Assembly (NCBI RefSeq): GCF_030323265.1
Contig: NZ_CP104992.1
Coordinates: forward strand, 186,001-250,000
Source: Terrirhizobium terrae
Lineage (GTDB): Bacteria; Pseudomonadota; Alphaproteobacteria; Rhizobiales; Rhizobiaceae
DNA length: 64,000 nt
Reading direction: 5' to 3'
Shown: piece after piece, positions 57,543 to 64,000 of the stretch
Layout of the letters: each line of letters opens with the position of its first letter
Numbering within the stretch: position 1 is the first letter of the stretch
Translations under genes and position numbers: made by a program
Notes under the pieces: model-generated
The model's database searches: none
Told to the model about the DNA's origin: nothing
Seen by the model: only the letters and a program-made list of their open reading frames with translations

Positions 57543-58637
57543 TCAGCGCGGTTCGCGCCTGAACCTGTTGGCCGCGTCGATCGCCTGCTTCTGCTGGTCA
57601 TCGTTGATGCCGAGGTAGAAGTCTTCCAGACCCGCATCCTGGAGCCCGGCGCGCCGCGAGAGCACGTACCACTTGGCAGCCTCGACCGGATTCGGTCGTG
57701 TGCCGAGCGCGTTGATATAGAGATAGGCGAGCTTGTTCTGCGCGACGACATTGCCCCGCATCGCCGCGATCCGCAGCCACTCGAAGCCCTTGTCGTAATC
57801 GCGGTCGCCGCCGACACCATTGACGTACCAGATGCCCATGTCGAGTTGCGCCGTATCGTAACCGGCCTTTGCAGCGCGCTCCATCCACTGCCGCGCGCGA
57901 TCGTGCTTTTCAGGCGGAACCTGTTTTAGCGACATATAGAGCTGAGCGACGGCATATTGTGCATCGGCGACGCCCTGTGTCGCAGACTTTTCATAGAACG
58001 GCAGGGCGAGTTCCAACCCTTTGTCGCCTGGGTTTTCGGAAATCAGGATCTGGCCCCAATTGAACTGGGCAGCCGCATTGCCGGCCTCGGCCGCCCGGCG
58101 CATGTACTCGTCGGCCTTCACCTTGTCGGCTTCTACGACGCGTCCCCGCATCAACAGCAGCGCATATTCGAACATCGCGGCCGGATCGCCTCGCTCGGCG
58201 GCCTGACCATACCAGAAAGCTGCGGACTTTGCGTCCCGGGCAATACCGAGCCCCTTTGTCATCATCTCCGCCACCAGCGTCTGGGCCGCGGCATCACCCT
58301 TTTCGGCGCGCTCCAGAGCTTTGCTCATGGCGGTTACGTAGAGCCCACGCTGATAGGCGCCATAGGCCTCGTCGACCGGGCCGTCGTAAGGTTTTTCGGC
58401 CGGCGCTGGAGGCAGGGTCGCGCCCATGCGCTGGTAGAGCTCGACGCCACCCGAGGGAACGATGCCGTCAGGCTGCTGCTCCTGTTCCATCCTGCCCGCA
58501 TCCGGTCCGACCGGCCGCGTCAAGGCGCGGTTCGACTGGGCGTGCAAGGATGTGCTCGCCGTAGCGAACAAGAGCACGGCGGTCGAGATCTTCAGTGAGC
58601 GGCGAAGCAGGCGTATCGTCGATGGCATGCAGACCAT
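57543..58637 (-). CDS. Secreted Sel1-repeat (TPR-like) protein
   Basis: The 364 residues have an N-terminal signal sequence (RRSLKISTAVLLFATASTSL to HAQ). At least six Sel1-type repeats follow, such as SAAFWYGQAAERGDPAAMFEY, ADEYMRRAAEAGNAAAQFNW and ARQWMERAAKAGYDTAQLDM. These fold like TPRs and act as protein-binding scaffolds in the periplasm. The start at 58637 overlaps the thiE-like stop (TGATG) and has GAGG 4 bases upstream. Expression is therefore likely coupled to thiE. Confidence 0.85.
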   Translation of the reverse strand: MVCMPSTIRLLRRSLKISTAVLLFATASTSLHAQSNRALTRPVGPDAGRMEQEQQPDGIVPSGGVELYQRMGATLPPAPAEKPYDGPVDEAYGAYQRGLYVTAMSKALERAEKGDAAAQTLVAEMMTKGLGIARDAKSAAFWYGQAAERGDPAAMFEYALLLMRGRVVEADKVKADEYMRRAAEAGNAAAQFNWGQILISENPGDKGLELALPFYEKSATQGVADAQYAVAQLYMSLKQVPPEKHDRARQWMERAAKAGYDTAQLDMGIWYVNGVGGDRDYDKGFEWLRIAAMRGNVVAQNKLAYLYINALGTRPNPVEAAKWYVLSRRAGLQDAGLEDFYLGINDDQQKQAIDAANRFRREPR

Positions 58638-59291
58638 CAAGCCTCAAACCGTGGCGCTTTTTCGTCGAGAAGCGCGTTGGCCCGGGCAACCGCTTCCGCG
58701 GGCCCGCCTTCGGCTTCGAACACGGCGCTGCGCAGCGCAACGAATTCCGCACCAGCCTCAGCGACGACGACGACCGATCTCGACCGAGGTCCCGCCCATG
58801 GCGATGCACGGAATTTCGATCATCGACGCCCACCATTCGGCCAGCGCGACATTCTTCGGATGCGCCTCGGGCTTGATGTCGCCGTCGAAGCGGCCGAAGA
58901 AGATATAGTCCGGGCGCAGCTCGCCGATCTCGAGAGCAGCATGGCGTTCCGATGCGCCGCCGGCGCCGACGATCAGCTTCGGCGTGAACTTCTCGATCGC
59001 TTCACCCAGTTCCTCCAGCGAGCCATCCATGTGAAGCCCGTCGGCCTTGGCGCGGCCGGCAACCCGGCTGTCGCCATAAATGATCGCCGCAGCGCCCGCA
59101 TCCTGAATGATCTGCACGAGAACTTCAGCACGCTTCTGGAACGCCTGATCGTCGAGCGCGTATTGCGGCAGCATGACCGAGGCCACGTCACCGCCCGACA
59201 GCGCCTGGCGCAAGAGGTTCGCCTGGCGTTCGGCATCGGCTTCGTTCGGCACGATCAGCACGAGGCGGCAGCGATCTTCCGGTTCTGTCAT
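58637..59291 (-). CDS. thiE: Thiamine phosphate synthase-like protein (one frameshift)
   Basis: A TIM-barrel ThiE/TenI-type protein. ThiE joins HMP-PP and thiazole phosphate to give thiamine phosphate. Visible motifs are LVLIVPNEADAERQ, ADGLHMDGSLEELGEAI, VGAGGASERHAALEIGE and RPDYIFFGRFDG. The frame shifts near 58761-58776 in a repeated GTC stretch; removing one base (or adding two) gives VAEAGAEFVALRSAVFEAEGG and ends KAPRFEA, for 217 residues. Rhizobia often carry a second ThiE-like gene of unclear activity, so the reaction is not certain. Confidence 0.8.
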
Positions 59292-59410
59292 GTTTCTTCC
59301 CGTCTGGCGGCCCGGGCGACATCAATATGGCCCTCCGCTCTCGTTTTCCTGAGCGCAATTCGATAAACCGGACGGATTGAAGGATCAACCACCAGCATCT
59401 CCCCCGCCCC

Positions 59411-60178
59411 ATGATAGATCTGCCCAGTCTCGAATTCTTTATCTATGCCGTGCCGGCCGTGATGCTGGTCGGGCTGTCGAAAGGCGGTATCGGCGGCGCG
59501 ATCGGCCTGCTCGGCGTACCGCTGATGTCGCTTGCCGTCGACCCCGTCCAGGCGGCTGCGATTTTCCTGCCGATCCTTATCCTGATGGATATCGTCGCAC
59601 TCTGGTCCTGGCGAAAATACAACGACCCGAAGACCCTGCTGATGATCCTGCCCGGCGGCGTCATCGGCATCGCGCTCGGCTGGGCGACTTCGGCCTATGT
59701 ATCGGACAATGCGCTGAGACTGGTAATTGCATCGGCGACAATTCTCTTCACCGTCCGCTATTTCTGGCAGGTCTACGGCCGAAGGGGTGAAGTGGCCGCA
59801 CCATTACCGCATCGGCCGGTCGCCGCGACCTTCTGGGGATCGCTGTCGGGCTATGCCAGCTTCGTCGCCCATGCGGGCGGCCCGCCTTTCCAGATCTATG
59901 TCCTGCCGATGCAGCTCGATCCGAAGGCCTATACCGGCGCCAGCATCCGCTTCTTCGCCATCGTCAATGCGGTGAAGGTGATCCCCTATTTCTTCCTCGG
60001 AGCACTGGACGGCGAGAACCTGACGCTCTCGGCGACGCTCCTGCCCGTCGCCCTGATCTCGACTATGCTCGGCGCAGCCGTCGTGAAACATCTGAAGGCC
60101 GAGACCTTCTATCCGATGACCTACGGCCTCGCCTTCCTCGCTGGCCTCAAGCTGCTCTGGGACGGACTGCCCTTCTGA
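59411..60178 (+). CDS. TauE/SafE-family sulfite or anion permease
   Basis: The 255 residues have seven or eight membrane segments with the TauE signature AVMLVGLSKGGIGGAIGLLG near the start, FLPILILMDIVALWSWRKYN, and LSGYASFVAHAGGPPFQIYV near the middle. These transporters move sulfite, sulfoacetate or related anions. It is a single gene diverging from thiE; no sulfur genes are next to it, but the sulfolipid operon is elsewhere in the window. The exact substrate is unknown. Confidence 0.88.
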   Translation: MIDLPSLEFFIYAVPAVMLVGLSKGGIGGAIGLLGVPLMSLAVDPVQAAAIFLPILILMDIVALWSWRKYNDPKTLLMILPGGVIGIALGWATSAYVSDNALRLVIASATILFTVRYFWQVYGRRGEVAAPLPHRPVAATFWGSLSGYASFVAHAGGPPFQIYVLPMQLDPKAYTGASIRFFAIVNAVKVIPYFFLGALDGENLTLSATLLPVALISTMLGAAVVKHLKAETFYPMTYGLAFLAGLKLLWDGLPF

Positions 60179-60201
60179 CGGAAACCAAGGCCCTGAAACG
60201 A

Positions 60202-60236
60202 TTCTGGCCGTGGCCCTTATGGAACCACGACCAGAA
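60202..60236. repeat. Imperfect inverted repeat between convergent genes
   Basis: TTCTGGCCGTGG (60202-60213) and CCACGACCAGAA (60225-60236) are inverted with one mismatch. They lie between the TauE gene and the minus-strand DUF465 gene. It lacks T-runs and may still stop transcription weakly. Confidence 0.4.
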
Positions 60237-60314
60237 CAGGTATGGATTGTTTTGCCGCTTATGGACTACTGGCAAGTCATTCTGAGTCCGCGGCGGAGGC
60301 TCTATAAGCTGGCT

Positions 60315-60491
60315 TTAATGGCGTGTATCCGCCCTGAGCCGCTGCATTTCGTCTTTGAGACGCAGCTTACGACGCTTGACCTCAGCAATCTCCCTGTCAT
60401 CCGCGGAGGGTGATGACAAGATCGTCTGGAGCTCCTCCTCCAGATCGCCGTGCTTCTTCTCAAGCGATGCTATATGAGCCTGGATGGTCAT
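60315..60491 (-). CDS. DUF465 (YdcH-like) small protein, minus strand
   Basis: A 58-residue helical protein: MTIQAHIASLEKKHGDLEEE, then IAEVKRRKLRLKDEMQRLRA. The YdcH/DUF465 pattern of charged helices (EKKHGDLEEELQ, KRRKLRLKDEM) is clear, though it is too short for most length cut-offs. AAGGAAGGA lies about 8 bases before the ATG. It diverges from a second DUF465 gene 227 bases away. Function is unknown in the family. Confidence 0.85.
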   Translation of the reverse strand: MTIQAHIASLEKKHGDLEEELQTILSSPSADDREIAEVKRRKLRLKDEMQRLRADTRH

Positions 60492-60718
60492 GTGGCATGT
60501 CCTTCCTTATTGCCTGCTCCGGCCATCCCATCGGCCGAAGCTTCAGGTTTACGAAGGAAGTGTGACACGATCGGCCGCGTTTGTCGAAGGAGAATTCGTG
60601 GTCAGAACGCGGCAAATTCGTGACCCTGCCTAACTTCCCGTTAACGCGGTTTGATGGTAGGAGCTTGCGCATTATGCCGGGCCCATCCAAAAGCCCGGAA
60701 AGACAGGGGACTGAAGAC

Positions 60719-60922
60719 ATGGCTGATCAGGAACAGGCGGATATCCGGCTTGCACTTGCGAAACTCCGGCAGGAGCACGAGGATTACGACGCCGCGATCA
60801 ACGCCATGATAGAGGTCGGCTGCGATGCCCTGCGCGTTCAGCGAATGAAGAAAAAGAAGCTCGTCATCAAGGACCGGATGACCCAGCTTGAAGACCAGAT
60901 CCTCCCAGACATCATTGCCTAG
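60719..60922 (+). CDS. DUF465 (YdcH-like) small protein, plus strand
   Basis: A 67-residue protein starting [20 protein letters not shown], with [20 protein letters not shown], the family core of basic helix after an acidic helix. AGGGGA lies 8 bases before the ATG. It is followed 10 bases later by purE, so it is probably the first gene of the purEK transcript. Its partner in the divergent pair has the same helical design but different residues. Confidence 0.88.
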   Translation: MADQEQADIRLALAKLRQEHEDYDAAINAMIEVGCDALRVQRMKKKKLVIKDRMTQLEDQILPDIIA

Positions 60923-60932
60923 GATAAAGAGC

Positions 60933-61427
60933 ATGGCCGAAACACCGCCCGTCGCAATCATCATGGGAAGCCAGTCCGACTGGGAAACCATGAAGAACGC
61001 CGCCGAGACCCTCGATGCGCTCGAGATCGACTATGAGGCGCGCATCATTTCAGCCCATCGCACGCCCGACCGGCTGGTCGAGTTCGCCAAGGGCGCCCGC
61101 GAGGAAGGCTTTCAGGTCATCATCGCCGGTGCCGGCGGTGCCGCCCATCTTCCCGGCATGGCCGCCGCGATGACGCCCCTGCCGGTCTTCGGTGTGCCGG
61201 TCCAGTCCAAGGCACTCTCCGGCCAGGACAGCCTCCTGTCGATCGTGCAGATGCCGGCCGGCATCCCGGTCGGAACTTTGGCCATTGGCCGCGCCGGCGC
61301 CGTCAACGCCGCCCTTCTCGCCGCCGCCGTACTTGCCCTTGCCGACGACGACATCGCCTACAGACTGGACGAATGGCGTGCCCGCCAGAGTGCTGCAGTC
61401 GCCGAATACCCGATGGACGAAGCATGA
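60933..61427 (+). CDS. purE: N5-carboxyaminoimidazole ribonucleotide mutase PurE
   Basis: PurE moves the carboxyl of N5-CAIR to give CAIR in purine synthesis. The 164 residues carry the class I signature [19 protein letters not shown], the catalytic [10 protein letters not shown] and [26 protein letters not shown] is 8 bases before the ATG at 60933. The stop overlaps purK (ATGA), as in many operons. Confidence 0.98.
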   Translation: MAETPPVAIIMGSQSDWETMKNAAETLDALEIDYEARIISAHRTPDRLVEFAKGAREEGFQVIIAGAGGAAHLPGMAAAMTPLPVFGVPVQSKALSGQDSLLSIVQMPAGIPVGTLAIGRAGAVNAALLAAAVLALADDDIAYRLDEWRARQSAAVAEYPMDEA

Positions 61428-62497
61428 AGGCGCAGACGATCGGCATTATCGGCGGCGGCCAGCTCGGCCGCATGCTGGCCATGGCGGCCGCACGCCTGAA
61501 CCTGCGCACCATCATCCTGGAACCCCAGGCGGATTGCCCCGCAGCCCAGGTTGCCAACGAACAGATCACGGCAGCCTACGACGACCCGACAGCCCTAGCC
61601 GAACTGGCAAAGCGCTGCGACGTCGTCACCTACGAATTCGAAAACGTGCCGGTATCGGCCGCCGAGACGCTGCAGAAGTCGGTTCCCGTCTACCCGCCGC
61701 CGAAGGCACTGGAAGTGGCGCAGGACCGGTTGGTGGAAAAGCGATTCCTCAACGATTGCGGCATAGAGACGGCACGTTTCCACGCCGTGAACAGCCAGGC
61801 TGATCTCGAAGCGGCGCTCGCCGATTTCGGCGGCAAGGGCGTACTGAAGACCTGCCGGCTCGGTTACGACGGCAAGGGCCAGCGCGTGTTCCGCTCATCC
61901 GACGATTCCCCTGCCGGCGCCTACGAGGCTCTGGGCTCCGTTCCGCTGATTCTCGAAAGCTTCGTGCCCTTCGAGCGCGAGATGTCGATCATCGCTGCCC
62001 GCGCCGTCGACGGCACCATCCGCTGCTATGATCCGGCGGAAAATGTCCATCGCAACGGCATTCTCCACACCTCTACCCTGCCCGCCGCGATCTCTGATGC
62101 GACTGCAAAGACGGCCCGTGAGGCCGCAGAGAAGCTGCTGGCTGCGCTCGACTATGTCGGCGTCATCGGCATGGAATTCTTCGCCATGGCTGACGGCACG
62201 CTGATCGCCAACGAGATCGCGCCGCGCGTGCACAATTCCGGCCACTGGACGGAAGCCGCCTGCGTCATCTCGCAGTTCGAGCAGCATATGCGCGCCGTTG
62301 CGGGCTTTGCGCTCGGCGATCCATACCGCCATTCGGACTGCGTCATGACCAACCTGATCGGCGACGACATTCTCGCCCTGCCGCAATGGCTGGCGACGAA
62401 GGACGTGCTTGTCCATCTCTACGGCAAGACGGAAGCCCGTCCCGGCCGCAAAATGGGCCACGTGACCGAACTGAAAGGCCGGAAAACGTTGTCATAA
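61424..62497 (+). CDS. purK: N5-carboxyaminoimidazole ribonucleotide synthase PurK
   Basis: PurK adds bicarbonate to AIR with ATP, feeding PurE. It is an ATP-grasp enzyme: [18 protein letters not shown] at the start, [36 protein letters not shown] in the ATP-binding lobe, and [17 protein letters not shown] near the end. The 357 residues are full length. Translation is coupled to purE by a 4-base overlap. Confidence 0.98.
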   Translation: MKAQTIGIIGGGQLGRMLAMAAARLNLRTIILEPQADCPAAQVANEQITAAYDDPTALAELAKRCDVVTYEFENVPVSAAETLQKSVPVYPPPKALEVAQDRLVEKRFLNDCGIETARFHAVNSQADLEAALADFGGKGVLKTCRLGYDGKGQRVFRSSDDSPAGAYEALGSVPLILESFVPFEREMSIIAARAVDGTIRCYDPAENVHRNGILHTSTLPAAISDATAKTAREAAEKLLAALDYVGVIGMEFFAMADGTLIANEIAPRVHNSGHWTEAACVISQFEQHMRAVAGFALGDPYRHSDCVMTNLIGDDILALPQWLATKDVLVHLYGKTEARPGRKMGHVTELKGRKTLS

Positions 62498-62499
62498 GG

Positions 62500-62528
62500 T
62501 TGACACGGGCGAAGGCTCGGGTTATCTG
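62500..62528 (+). promoter_or_regulatory. Sigma70-type promoter of rpmJ
   Basis: TTGACA (62500-62505), a 17-base spacer and TATCTG (62523-62528) give a near-ideal promoter about 107 bases before the rpmJ start. It begins 2 bases after the purK stop. Confidence 0.7.
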
Positions 62529-62634
62529 CACGCCCAACCTGAGGCGCGCCCCTTGATCTCAAGAACTAGGCGGCGCGCTTTCGATTGATAGAGACAAGCG
62601 GCTCTACGAGCCCACAGACTGCTGGACCAGTACA

Positions 62635-62760
62635 ATGAAGATCAAGAACTCGCTTAAGGCGCTGAAGGCTCGTCACCGCGAAAACCGTCTGGTTCGTCGC
62701 AAGGGCCGCATCTACATCATCAACAAGCAGAACCCGCGCTTCAAGGCCCGCCAGGGCTGA
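62635..62760 (+). CDS. rpmJ: Ribosomal protein L36 (C-minus form)
   Basis: Forty-one residues: [19 protein letters not shown], then [20 protein letters not shown]. This is the YkgO-type L36 without the zinc-binding cysteines of the classical protein. It is the usual L36 of Alphaproteobacteria. Too short for many ORF cut-offs, it is clear by sequence and has its own strong promoter upstream. Confidence 0.97.
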   Translation: MKIKNSLKALKARHRENRLVRRKGRIYIINKQNPRFKARQG

Positions 62761-62853
62761 TTGCGGCAGGCGAGTTTTCTCGCCGGCAATCAAATTGTCG
62801 ATAGCGCGACAATTCGGCTTTGACCTTCGGCGCATGCGGATTACCTTATCCGC

Positions 62854-63501
62854 ATGCGCCATTTCATTTTGAGCATCCCGCTTATCGCAGCCACCGGTCT
62901 GGCAATGCCCGTTCCCGTGCTGGCTCAGACACCTCCGCCGCAGGCAGAATCGCCTGCCGCCCCTGCCCCTCCGGCACCACCGGCTCCAGGTGAGCAGTCT
63001 CCCGCACCTCAACCTGCTGCCGCCAAACCCGTCGATTCCCTGTTCGATGCCTTGAAGCGCGAACGCGATGCGGAAAAGGCAAAGAGCATCGCCAACCAGA
63101 TCATCGCCGAGGTCAACGATTCGGGCAGTCCGACGATAAACCTGCTGATGCAGTGGTCGGCCGATGCCATCAAGGAAAAGAAGAATGCGGCCGCGCTCGA
63201 CTTCCTCGACCGCGTCACCCTTCTCGATCCCGCATTCACCGAAGGCTGGAACAGGCGTGCGACGCTGCATTACGCGATGGGCGACCGCCGCAAATCGATG
63301 GCCGACATCGCTGAGGTCTTGAAACGCGAACCACGCCATTTCGGCGCCCTTGCCGGCATGGCCGGCATCCTGACGGAAGCCGGCGACGACCAGCTGGCGC
63401 TGAAGGCCTGGGAACGCTATCTCGATGTCTACCCCGCCGATCGCGACGCTCAGGAAGCCGTCGTGAAGCTCTCGGAAAAAATCGCCGGAAACCGTACGTG
63501 A
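62854..63501 (+). CDS. Secreted tetratricopeptide-repeat protein
   Basis: The 215 residues have a signal peptide (MRHFILSIPLIAATGLAMPV to LAQ), a Pro/Ala-rich linker (residues 26-55), and TPR repeats (ALDFLDRVTLLDPAFTEGWN, ALAGMAGILTEAGDDQLALK). The protein should be periplasmic and bind other proteins. No clear start signal is seen other than the ATG after the palindromic CGCATGCGGATTACC region. It is followed closely by a membrane-anchored hydrolase. Confidence 0.8.
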   Translation: MRHFILSIPLIAATGLAMPVPVLAQTPPPQAESPAAPAPPAPPAPGEQSPAPQPAAAKPVDSLFDALKRERDAEKAKSIANQIIAEVNDSGSPTINLLMQWSADAIKEKKNAAALDFLDRVTLLDPAFTEGWNRRATLHYAMGDRRKSMADIAEVLKREPRHFGALAGMAGILTEAGDDQLALKAWERYLDVYPADRDAQEAVVKLSEKIAGNRT

Positions 63502-63523
63502 GGCAGATATCGGATCGCGCCGC

Positions 63524-64000
63524 ATGATCTTACCCCTTGCGGTCCTGGCCGTCCTCGCTGCCGCTTTCGGGTTCACCGCATGGCAGGCGGGCGCTATCGA
63601 ACGACGGTTTCCAAGGCACGGCGAGCTGACCGACGTTGGCGGCTACAAGCTGAATTCCCTGCATGTCAAAGGCCCGGACAATCCGTCTCTCCCGCCTGTC
63701 GTCTTCATCCATGGAGCAAGTGGCAACCTGCGGGATCAGGAAACAGCCTTCCGCAAATCGCTGGAGGGATGCGCCGAGCTTCTCTTCGTCGACCGCCCCG
63801 GCCACGGCTATTCCGAGCGCGGCGGACCTGAAAACGATTTTCCTGAGGGTCAGGCGGCTGCAATCGCGCGGTTGATGGAACTCAAGGGCATCGACAGGGC
63901 GATCATAGTCGGCCATTCCCTCGGCGGTGCGATCGCCGCGAGCTTTGCCGTCTTCCATCCTGAAAAGACGGCTGGCCTGCTGTTTCTCGCGCCGGCAACC
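63524..64000 (+). CDS. Alpha/beta hydrolase, membrane-anchored (partial, C-terminus outside window)
   Basis: About 159 N-terminal residues are visible. An N-terminal hydrophobic segment (ILPLAVLAVLAAAFGFTAW) anchors it. The oxyanion motif VFIHGASGN and the nucleophile elbow VGHSLGGAIAAS, with the catalytic serine, are intact; the acid and histidine would be past the edge. The gene starts 22 bases after the TPR gene and may be co-transcribed with it. Confidence 0.85.
   Translation, partial: MILPLAVLAVLAAAFGFTAWQAGAIERRFPRHGELTDVGGYKLNSLHVKGPDNPSLPPVVFIHGASGNLRDQETAFRKSLEGCAELLFVDRPGHGYSERGGPENDFPEGQAAAIARLMELKGIDRAIIVGHSLGGAIAASFAVFHPEKTAGLLFLAPAT

Overview
This window is a piece of a Rhizobiales chromosome, most likely Rhizobiaceae (a Rhizobium, Neorhizobium or Agrobacterium relative). 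Evidence for this is the GC-rich coding sequence, TTG and GTG starts, the tilS-cpoB-pal-tolB-tolA-tolR-tolQ-ybgC order, ruvCAB, an sqdBDC sulfolipid operon, an RcdA (DUF1465) gene, CtrA boxes of the form TTAA-N7-TTAA, and C-minus L31 and L36 ribosomal proteins. I see no rRNA, tRNA, insertion sequence, prophage or CRISPR array. It reads as core chromosome with a few accessory insertions.

Layout. 1-3.1 kb: an Omp25-like porin facing a GH15 glycosidase, with a CtrA box between them. 3.3-15.6 kb (minus strand): glmM, ftsH, tilS and the whole Tol-Pal envelope machine, then an EEP-family hydrolase and ybgC. 15.7-18.7 kb (plus): sqdB-sqdD-sqdC, with a palindromic repeat between sqdB and sqdD. 18.7-23.6 kb (minus): ruvC, ruvA and ruvB, with two unrelated VapBC-type toxin-antitoxin pairs wedged between them, then a Nudix gene, a DUF2945 gene and a phage-like small protein. 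23.7-31.7 kb: an MCP-like protein, a flavin monooxygenase, yebC, a PNPOx-family protein, and an operon of CNNM-type protein, fau, ymdB, a secreted protein and an MBL-fold protein. 31.9-35.2 kb: a three-gene phosphorelay and a 6S RNA candidate behind zapA. 36.2-45.7 kb (plus): central carbon genes tkt, gap, pgk and class I aldolase, interrupted by a GntP-type permease and a K+/H+ antiporter. 45.9-57.5 kb: PhzF, MFS, DUF1192, a probable sRNA, rcdA, rpmE, an ABC exporter followed by a GH144-like glucan hydrolase, a second MotA/MotB-like proton channel, and suhB. 57.5-64 kb: a Sel1 protein, thiE-like, TauE, a divergent pair of DUF465 genes, purEK, rpmJ, a TPR protein and a truncated alpha/beta hydrolase.

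Two themes stand out. First, 17 otherwise intact housekeeping or conserved genes each carry one single-base frameshift, mostly one base missing from a G/C run. Each gene becomes a full-length frame after one base is restored. This pattern is best explained by consensus sequencing errors, and I annotate these genes as whole CDSs. Second, CtrA-type boxes lie upstream of the Omp25-like gene, rcdA and a candidate small RNA, which points to a cell-cycle regulatory layer in this stretch.

No clearly new defence or biosynthetic system is visible. The best candidates for undescribed biology are the CtrA-linked sRNA candidate at about 48.68-48.80 kb, the coiled-coil OmpA/MotA-type channel operon at 53.8-56.1 kb, and the toxin-antitoxin invasion of the ruv locus.
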